Assembly: GCA_024223125.1 (NCBI GenBank)
Contig: JAAEOP010000944.1
Location: forward strand, 1 to 13,840
DNA: 13,840 nt
Source of the DNA: Chloroflexota bacterium
GTDB lineage: Bacteria > Chloroflexota > Anaerolineae > Promineifilales > Promineifilaceae
Direction: 5' to 3'
Shown: positions 7,538 to 12,917 of the stretch, piece after piece
How positions within the stretch are numbered: position 1 is the first letter of the stretch
Layout: each line of letters begins with the position of its first letter
The notes under the pieces: model-generated
Told to the model about the DNA's origin: nothing
Seen by the model: only the letters and a program-made list of their open reading frames with translations
The model's database searches: none
Program-made: the position numbers and the translations under genes

Positions 7538-8563
7538 ATGAATCCACAAAAATTTATTGCTATCGAAGGCGTTATCGGTGTAGGCAAAACGACGTTGGCC
7601 CGGTTGCTGCAATCTCGTCTGCCGAACAGTTCCATCCTCTTAGAAGTCTTTGAAGAAAATCCCTTTCTGGCCGATTTTTACCAGGACCGGGCACAACATG
7701 CTTTTCAGACACAGATTTTCTTTTTACTCAGCCGGTATCACCAGCAGCATGAAGCCGTGCCGGCCGCGCTGCAACTAGGTGATTTGGTATCAGACTATAC
7801 CTTTGCTAAAGATGAACTGTTTGCCTGGCTGAATTTGAAAGATGATGAGTTGGCGATGTACGGCCGTGTCCATGCCGCCCTCGGAGAAAAAATCCGCAAA
7901 CCGGATCTCATCGTCTACTTACGGGCTGACCATGAAGTCATTATGCGGCGTATTGCCCTGCGCGACCGGCCATATGAACGGGATATGGACCCGGACTACA
8001 TTCAGCAGTTGGCGGCCGCCTATGAAGCGTGGCTCAATAATCTGCAAGAGACGGCCGTCCTCACCATCAACGTCAACAATCTGGACTTCTTAGCCAACCC
8101 GGCCGACCTGGACACTGCCGTTGACCTGATTACGCAAACGGTGGCCGAACAAACCCCCACTCCGCCATCGGAAGATTCGCATGGGAATATTTTGGCAGAC
8201 GGCCGTTTACCCAACTTCCAAAACTTCCACCGCCGCCTGGATACAGAAAAAGGATTCGACCCTGATCTCTTTTTCAACTACATTTTACTGGTCGAGGAAA
8301 TGGGGGAATTGGCTTCTGAAATGGTGGCGATTTGGAGAGACGCAACCCGACTGCGAGCCGACGGCCGCACGGCCGTAGACGCTCACCAGGAAGCGTTAGA
8401 AAAACACCGCCCCACCCTCCGCAGCGAACTGGCCGACCTGCTGGCCTACCTTCTCAAACTAGCCAACTACACCGGCGTTGATTTGGAACAAGCTTACCTG
8501 GAGAAGATGAAGAAGAATATCGGCCGTAGTTGGTCAAAAAAACGCACTTTGCCCAAGGAATGA
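7538..8563 (+). CDS. Deoxynucleoside kinase fused to a MazG-like nucleotide pyrophosphohydrolase domain
   Basis: The 341-residue protein has two domains. Residues 1-205 form a deoxynucleoside kinase: P-loop GVIGVGKT at 11-18, EENPFLADFY, the VSDYTFAKDELFA segment typical of bacterial deoxyadenosine/deoxyguanosine kinases, and a lid RDRPYERDMDPDY. It would phosphorylate a salvaged deoxynucleoside. After a Pro-rich linker, residues about 240-335 are all-alpha MazG-like, with Glu253, Glu254 and Glu257 (VEEMGE) and Glu297-x2-Asp300 (SELAD) matching the EExxE...ExxD metal site. The gap between the two halves (39 residues) is longer than the usual 12-28. That domain should hydrolyse an NTP or dNTP to the monophosphate. 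ATG 7538 is preferred to TTG 7520 because the latter overlaps the PAP2 gene and adds nothing conserved. It is the last gene of the operon. Confidence 0.9.
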   Translation: MNPQKFIAIEGVIGVGKTTLARLLQSRLPNSSILLEVFEENPFLADFYQDRAQHAFQTQIFFLLSRYHQQHEAVPAALQLGDLVSDYTFAKDELFAWLNLKDDELAMYGRVHAALGEKIRKPDLIVYLRADHEVIMRRIALRDRPYERDMDPDYIQQLAAAYEAWLNNLQETAVLTINVNNLDFLANPADLDTAVDLITQTVAEQTPTPPSEDSHGNILADGRLPNFQNFHRRLDTEKGFDPDLFFNYILLVEEMGELASEMVAIWRDATRLRADGRTAVDAHQEALEKHRPTLRSELADLLAYLLKLANYTGVDLEQAYLEKMKKNIGRSWSKKRTLPKE

Positions 8564-8599
8564 TATTCGCTTCAGTGGATGGCGGGCCGACCAGTCTCA

Positions 8600-8937
8600 T
8601 TTGGCAAATAGAACAAGATAAAAGCAATGGAAATACAGCGGCATGATCATCTCCCATACTCCCTGAAAATCTGCATCGTCTGCCATTGGGCGGCCAAAGG
8701 CTTGCCCCAAAGTCGCTAACTGTTCAGCTGTGCCACGTGCGCCTGCATTTGCTTGCATTACATCCATATAATCAATAACTGGAGCGGCGTCGCATAATAT
8801 CAACCCGGCTAATTTGTCTTGGTAACGCAGCGCGTATTCCTGCGCTAGAAATCCACCATATGAGTGTCCGAAGAGAATGATTTTCTCATGGCTGAAATGG
8901 GCGCGCAGGGCATCCTTATCCACTTCCATTCTTTCAG
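8600..8937 (-). pseudogene. Internal fragment of an alpha/beta hydrolase (proline-iminopeptidase-like)
   Basis: Read on the minus strand, this piece encodes DKDALRAHF, then KIILFGHSYGGFLAQEYAL with the nucleophile-elbow serine (GHSYGG), then LAGLILCDAAP and WEMIMPLYFH. It is the middle of an alpha/beta hydrolase. The N-terminal oxyanion-hole region is absent because the sequence upstream belongs to a GNAT gene in another frame. The C-terminal acid and His regions are lost: the frame goes YFHCFYLVLFAK and stops at 8597-8599. A 133-residue reading from 8998 exists, but its first 20 or so residues come from the GNAT gene out of frame. An active enzyme is not expected. Confidence 0.8.
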
Positions 8938-9144
8938 AACGACGGCCCAAAGCCCGAATCCAAGTGTCGAGTAGTTCTCGACGCAACCCTCGATCCATCC
9001 CTCGACTTCCTCGGGAGTCTTGACTCCGCCGCTGAACAGCATAACTTCCGCGTCACACAAAACCCGGCACATAGGTTCAACGTCTGGAATGCCAAGTGGG
9101 CGGAAAAGCAGGCGTTCTGTCCGAGCAATGATCATCTCTCTCAT
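8938..9144 (-). pseudogene. N-terminal fragment of a GNAT acetyltransferase
   Basis: From the ATG at 9142-9144 the minus strand encodes a typical RimJ-like GNAT opening: ARTERLLFRPLGIPDVEP, then DAEVMLFSGG, TPEEVEGWIEG, and FGLWAVVLKE. It stops matching at about 8938, before the acetyl-CoA-binding Q/RxxGxG/A loop. Beyond that point the frame runs through hydrolase sequence out of frame and ends at 8845. The abrupt change from one family to another at one position indicates a deletion or recombination joint. A 99-residue peptide could be translated but would lack the cofactor site. Confidence 0.78.
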
Positions 9145-9246
9145 GGGTAAATAATGTTTTGTTTAGCGGGCGGCGAGGAAAGCGAACTTCCTCAAGGGCG
9201 CGATACCTCTGTTTACTATAACCTCATCTACTGCATCAGCCTCACC

Positions 9247-10290
9247 CTACGTTACCTGCAAATTTGAAGGGGATACATTGACATTGATTCGATCATATGC
9301 CCTTAAAAACTTACTGAACCGTTGATGCGCGTAAGGGATAAAGCGAATCTTCTGGATAGGTTCAACAGCCAGTGGCAGCGCCGCCATGGCGTATTTGTAG
9401 TCAGACATCATCAACATCATCTTTGTATCTTGCAGCAGTTTCTGGAACTCTTTTTCTCTTGCTTCTTGGGTCTCAAAATCGATGTTATCCAAATAATGAT
9501 TGATTAACATACTAAACTCATGGTCGCCAAATTCCGGCTCCGCAATCCGAAAGTAAGGGTAGTCCGGCTGCTGATGGCGCATCACCGTTTCCGCAAACAG
9601 GTTGGAAAAATCATACGCCTTATTGTTGAGACAGGAAAACTCAAAGTCAAGCAGTTTAATCTCCCCGCTGTCCAGCTTCATGATATTGCCATGATAGGTA
9701 TCATTGTGGCAAAAAGTCAGCTCGCCATCAGGCAAGCATCGTTTCACTTTTTCAAAGGTTTCCAGACTGTAAATCTCACGCAATTCCTCGCACATGCGGC
9801 GCTCATTGGGCGGGAAAATGGCTGTCTTTTCCTCCAAGACATGCTTTGCTATCTGGCCCCATTTGTTGTGCAACAGTTCAAAAAACATCTTTTGCGGCAG
9901 GCTTGGAGGCTTGAGTTGGTGAAAGCGGTAAAGTTCATTGGCAATTTTACATAAGTTTTCAGACTCAAACAGTTCCTCAGCCTGAAGTGTGCGTCCCTGA
10001 TAGAAGGTTTCGATACGGCAGGTCTCATCGTAGTAATGGCAATGGGCGGCGATGCTATGTGCCCCTAGAGTCAGAAACACCTCTTTTTCCGTCTCAAAAT
10101 CCAATATTGCGTTCTCTTTCCCTTCCAGGCGGCGGTACAGAACGGCCGTTGGCTGCACCGCCTTTTTGGATCGAATCCCCATTGTAAAGGAAGAAAAACC
10201 CTTGGGATCATCAAAGGTGAAATCCGCTATAGAGAGAGCTGCCCATTCCGGGAACAGTTTTTGACATTGCTCAAATATTTCTGCATTCAT
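9247..10290 (-). CDS. Choline/ethanolamine kinase-family protein (eukaryotic type)
   Basis: A 347-residue kinase of the APH/choline-kinase fold, predicted to transfer phosphate from ATP to choline, ethanolamine or a similar amino alcohol in the cytoplasm. Seen are VLYRRLEGKENAILDFETE (about 50-68, like the eukaryotic nucleotide-binding segment with its Arg-x-x-Gly and a Glu), FYQGRTLQAEEL (96-107), the Brenner motif His195-Asn-Asp197 with Asn202 (FCHNDTYHGNI), and Mg-binding Asp215-Phe-Glu217. NNKAYDFSNLFAE and DYPYF follow. These later blocks resemble animal and fungal choline kinases more than the short bacterial LicA type. GGAG lies 14 bases before the ATG, which is rather long spacing. 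Aminoglycoside phosphotransferase is the alternative. Low ACGGCCGT density and neighbouring gene fragments suggest acquisition. Confidence 0.85.
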   Translation of the reverse strand: MNAEIFEQCQKLFPEWAALSIADFTFDDPKGFSSFTMGIRSKKAVQPTAVLYRRLEGKENAILDFETEKEVFLTLGAHSIAAHCHYYDETCRIETFYQGRTLQAEELFESENLCKIANELYRFHQLKPPSLPQKMFFELLHNKWGQIAKHVLEEKTAIFPPNERRMCEELREIYSLETFEKVKRCLPDGELTFCHNDTYHGNIMKLDSGEIKLLDFEFSCLNNKAYDFSNLFAETVMRHQQPDYPYFRIAEPEFGDHEFSMLINHYLDNIDFETQEAREKEFQKLLQDTKMMLMMSDYKYAMAALPLAVEPIQKIRFIPYAHQRFSKFLRAYDRINVNVSPSNLQVT

Positions 10291-10716
10291 TATTTGCTTG
10301 ATTTCTCCTTACTACTCGCCTCAGTTCGGGATAAGGTCGGATAAAAAGGAAGCGTTCTGTCTGGCACGTCCGGTGCATGTGTTGTTCCAGGTGGCGGGCT
10401 TTATAGCCTTTCCGTTCTCGTCTGACTCTGCCAGCGTCTACCTTTGGAATACATCTTGACCTGCATGCCCTCTAGTTTGATGCTTGTTCGTTGGCTTGTC
10501 AACCTCAAAACGGCCGCTTTCCACCCCAGCACACTCGTCGATCCCAATCACATTGCCCCACGGCCGTATGGCCACAACCCCACAACCAGCAGCGCCAACC
10601 ACATGAACGGATGCAGCGACGCAAACGGCCGTTATACCCGTTCGCTAGTGTAACTTCCCATCTTAATCATCCCAGACAAGTACAACAATGAACACCCCAA
10701 TGCGTAACCCCCTCTT
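10291..10716. other. Gene-poor spacer of about 425 bases
   Basis: No convincing coding sequence, RNA gene or terminator is visible. A plus-strand open frame at 10444-10653 encodes a 69-residue peptide rich in His, Pro, Asn and Ser with no recognisable fold. The other strand carries short open stretches with a hydrophobic run near 10550-10605, also too short to support. Three CGGCCG-containing words (10511, 10560, 10625) show that it shares the genome's octamer habit. It may be a fully decayed gene. Confidence 0.55.
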
Positions 10717-10732
10717 ACTTGCAACTTGCAAC
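10717..10732. repeat. ACTTGCA tandem heptamer
   Basis: ACTTGCAACTTGCAAC is two copies of ACTTGCA followed by a partial third. It is the exact reverse complement, over 15 bases, of the repeat core at 6171-6185. Just downstream lies GGTACCCAGTACC (10742-10754), another short self-complementary word. Confidence 0.75.
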
Positions 10733-10764
10733 CCCTTATCCGGTACCCAGTACCGATGTACAAC

Positions 10765-10792
10765 CGGACAGGATGCCTGCTTATGTTATAAT
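10765..10792 (+). promoter_or_regulatory. Extended -10 promoter of the STAND-kinase gene, nearly leaderless
   Basis: TATAAT at 10787-10792 is preceded by TGT (10784-10786), making an extended -10 element. CGGACA at 10765-10770 (4 of 6) is a weak -35 at 16-base spacing. The ATG at 10803 is only 10 bases beyond the -10 box, so the transcript would have a leader of a few bases at most and no Shine-Dalgarno sequence. Confidence 0.65.
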
Positions 10793-10802
10793 TTTGGCCG
10801 TT

Positions 10803-12773
10803 ATGAATCATAATCATACCAACCGCGACAATCCCTTTTTCAACCGGCAGCGCATTATTGACCCGGCTTATTTCTACGGCCGTGAAAACGAAGTCGAAGC
10901 TCTCTTTAATGCCATTGCCACCCGCCAAAGCCGCTCCATTGTGGGTGAGCGTAAAATGGGTAAAAGCTCACTGCTGACCCACATCTCCTGCCCCGATACC
11001 CTGCACCATCATGGGTTTGACCCCGCCCAGTTTGTTTTCATCTATGTAGATTTAGAAGCCATGGCCAACATCAGTTATGAGGAATTTTGGCCGGAACTGC
11101 TGGATCAATTGGCGGTGGCGCTACCGTTGGACCAGGAAACGCTGCGAGGACAGGCGGGGGAGATGGCCTTGCAGGCAGATGTACGCTTTATGCAGGTACG
11201 CCGTTTGCTGCGACGGGTAGAACGAGCCGGGCTGCGGGTGGTATTGATGCTGGATGAATTTGAGAGTCTGGCCACCAATGTTGCCTTTGACGCCAGCTTT
11301 TACGGTGAACTCCGCAGTCTAGCCGGCGAATTGGGCGTGACTTATATCACCACCTCTAAACAAGGGTTATATGATCTGACGTACCAACATTCAGATACCC
11401 TCTCCTCTCCATTTTTCAATATCTTCTCCGAAGACCGCTTGAATTTGCTACCCCAAACGGAAGCGGAGGGATTGCTGGCTTATCTGTCGACTAAAACGAG
11501 TACACGGCCGTTTACGGCCGAACAGATCGCTTTTTGTATAGAACAGGCCGGGCGGCATCCCTTCTTTTTGCAGATTATTGGCTCACATTTGTACGCTGGT
11601 CGGGAACGGCCGATTACGGACACAGAATTAGACCAGTTGGTACTGCGCCGCTTTAAGGCGGAAGCGGAAGACCATTTTCGCTACCTGTGGCAGCAGTTAG
11701 ATGAGATGGAACAGAGCGGTTTGCGGAACCTGCACACCTGCGACCAGGACACACGAGATAGGCTGCGGCAAAAAGCGCTCATCGGGATGACGCCGGAAGG
11801 ACAAATACGGCCGTTTAGCCAAACCTTTGCTGAATTTCTGAACCGGGCTGAGAAACGGGAACGGTCGTCAACCAAGCGTACCACTACCAATACCACTGAT
11901 CTCACCGGCACAACGCTGGGCAGTTACCGGGTGCTTTCAGCTATCGGCCGCGGCGGCATGGCTGTGGTATACAAAGGCTACCAGCCCACACTCGACCGGT
12001 ATGTAGCCATCAAAGTAATGTCTCGCGCTTTGGCAGGCGAACAATCATTTATTGAACGATTTCAGCGAGAAGCATCCGGGGTAGCCCAACTGCGCCACCA
12101 AAACATTGTGCAAATGTATGATTTTGGCATTCAGGAAGATATTTCCTACATGGTAATGGAATACATTGAAGGGGAGCCTTTGAAAAACCGTTTGCGCCGC
12201 CTGCGGGATGAAGGGCAGCGTTTGTCTATGGGCGACACGGTAAAAATGATACGGGATATTGCGGCGGCGCTGGATTATGCCCACGCGCACAGTATTGTTC
12301 ATCGAGACGTGAAACCGGCCAATATTATGCTGCGTGAAGAAAGTCGTTTGGCCGAGTTTACAGGCACGCATGGTTACACGGCCGTCCTCACCGATTTTGG
12401 CGTGGCCCGCATGTTGGAAGGCGCCCAACTCACCAGCACGGGAGCCACCATCGGTACGCCCGATTACATGTCGCCGGAACAGGCGCACGGCCGTCCCGCC
12501 CAGGCCGCCTCAGATATTTACTCATTAGGCATTGTGTTGTATGAAATGTTGACAGGTGATCTTCCCTTTTCGGCCGATACCCCCGTCGCCCTGCTGTTAC
12601 AACATATGCAGGCTACACCTCCCTCTTTGACCAATGTTGTACCCGACCTTTCCCCCGAATTAGAGCTGGCATTGATGCAAGCTCTGAGTAAGAAGCCAGA
12701 AAATCGTTACACTACCGCCGGACAATTTGCGGCCGCACTTAACCGAGCTACGCACACGGCCGTAGGTCATTAA
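10803..12773 (+). CDS. STAND-type ATPase fused to a Hanks-type Ser/Thr protein kinase
   Basis: A 656-residue cytoplasmic signalling protein. Residues about 18-350 form an AAA-like/novel-STAND NTPase: entry motif YFYGRENEVEAL, Walker A GERKMGKS at 48-55, Walker B LMLDEFESL with Asp151-Glu152, and a winged-helix-like tail. Residues 351-369 are a basic Thr/Ser-rich linker (7 Thr, 2 Ser). A complete kinase domain follows: glycine loop GRGGMAVVYKG (382-392), Lys404 in VAIK, His500-Arg-Asp502 with Asn507, Asp531-Phe-Gly, and MSPEQ in place of the APE motif. All catalytic residues are present. No transmembrane segment or PASTA domain is visible. STAND proteins switch by nucleotide binding, so it could be a ligand-triggered kinase. 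ATG 10803 is chosen over the one at 10719 because the latter precedes the promoter and repeats. Confidence 0.93.
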   Translation: MNHNHTNRDNPFFNRQRIIDPAYFYGRENEVEALFNAIATRQSRSIVGERKMGKSSLLTHISCPDTLHHHGFDPAQFVFIYVDLEAMANISYEEFWPELLDQLAVALPLDQETLRGQAGEMALQADVRFMQVRRLLRRVERAGLRVVLMLDEFESLATNVAFDASFYGELRSLAGELGVTYITTSKQGLYDLTYQHSDTLSSPFFNIFSEDRLNLLPQTEAEGLLAYLSTKTSTRPFTAEQIAFCIEQAGRHPFFLQIIGSHLYAGRERPITDTELDQLVLRRFKAEAEDHFRYLWQQLDEMEQSGLRNLHTCDQDTRDRLRQKALIGMTPEGQIRPFSQTFAEFLNRAEKRERSSTKRTTTNTTDLTGTTLGSYRVLSAIGRGGMAVVYKGYQPTLDRYVAIKVMSRALAGEQSFIERFQREASGVAQLRHQNIVQMYDFGIQEDISYMVMEYIEGEPLKNRLRRLRDEGQRLSMGDTVKMIRDIAAALDYAHAHSIVHRDVKPANIMLREESRLAEFTGTHGYTAVLTDFGVARMLEGAQLTSTGATIGTPDYMSPEQAHGRPAQAASDIYSLGIVLYEMLTGDLPFSADTPVALLLQHMQATPPSLTNVVPDLSPELELALMQALSKKPENRYTTAGQFAAALNRATHTAVGH

Positions 12774-12837
12774 TCAATGGCCTTGCGCTGACCATTTAAT
12801 TAGCGGACAATCTGAAAAAGCATAATGATTATACAGG

Positions 12838-12895
12838 TCATTCCTGCCTCCGCAGGAATCCACACATATGGATATCCGCGAAGGCGGATATGACA
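12838..12895. repeat. REP-pair (BIME-like) double hairpin element
   Basis: Two perfect hairpins lie 12 bases apart: ATTCCTGC-CTCC-GCAGGAAT (12840-12859) and ATATCCGC-GAAG-GCGGATAT (12872-12891). The outer flanks are GTCAT (12838-12842) and ATGAC (12890-12894), also inverted, so the whole element is an imperfect inverted pair. The form GTCATTCC...GGAATCC is that of widespread REP-type repeats. There is no T-run, but the hairpins could still protect the 3' end of the kinase mRNA. The surrounding 12774-12917 carries no gene. Confidence 0.8.
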
Positions 12896-12917
12896 ATCGT
12901 AAATATTAAGAGAAAAT

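Larger units (their letters stand above)
1547..12763. repeat. Dispersed palindromic octamer ACGGCCGT (at least 25 copies)
   Basis: Copies start at 1547, 3034, 3631, 3733, 3856, 4069, 4817, 5084, 6023, 6064, 6339, 7280, 7860, 8051, 8199, 8369, 10142, 10560, 10625, 10876, 11504, 11807, 12378, 12487 and 12756. Many further one-sided forms (ACGGCC or GGCCGT) and three GCGGCCGC words (about 3803, 8012, 12729) share the CGGCCG core. Copies occur in different codon phases (read as Thr-Ala-Val, Asn-Gly-Arg or Asp-Gly-Arg) and also between genes, so protein coding does not explain them. Confidence 0.9.

Noticed and set aside
9520..9954. A 144-residue plus-strand open frame inside the choline kinase gene.
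   Set aside because: It is antisense to the conserved kinase motifs, with no start signal or family resemblance.
10444..10653. A 69-residue plus-strand frame and short hydrophobic minus-strand frames in the spacer.
   Set aside because: No ribosome-binding site, no domain and no convincing protein pattern; retained only as a possible decayed gene.
10719..10802. ATG at 10719 as the start of the STAND-kinase gene.
   Set aside because: It lies upstream of the TATAAT box and translates through a repeat; the protein family pattern begins after 10803.
12774..12836. A possible terminator formed by TCAATGG and CCATTTAATTA after the kinase gene.
   Set aside because: The stem is short and interrupted, and no T-run follows on the plus strand.
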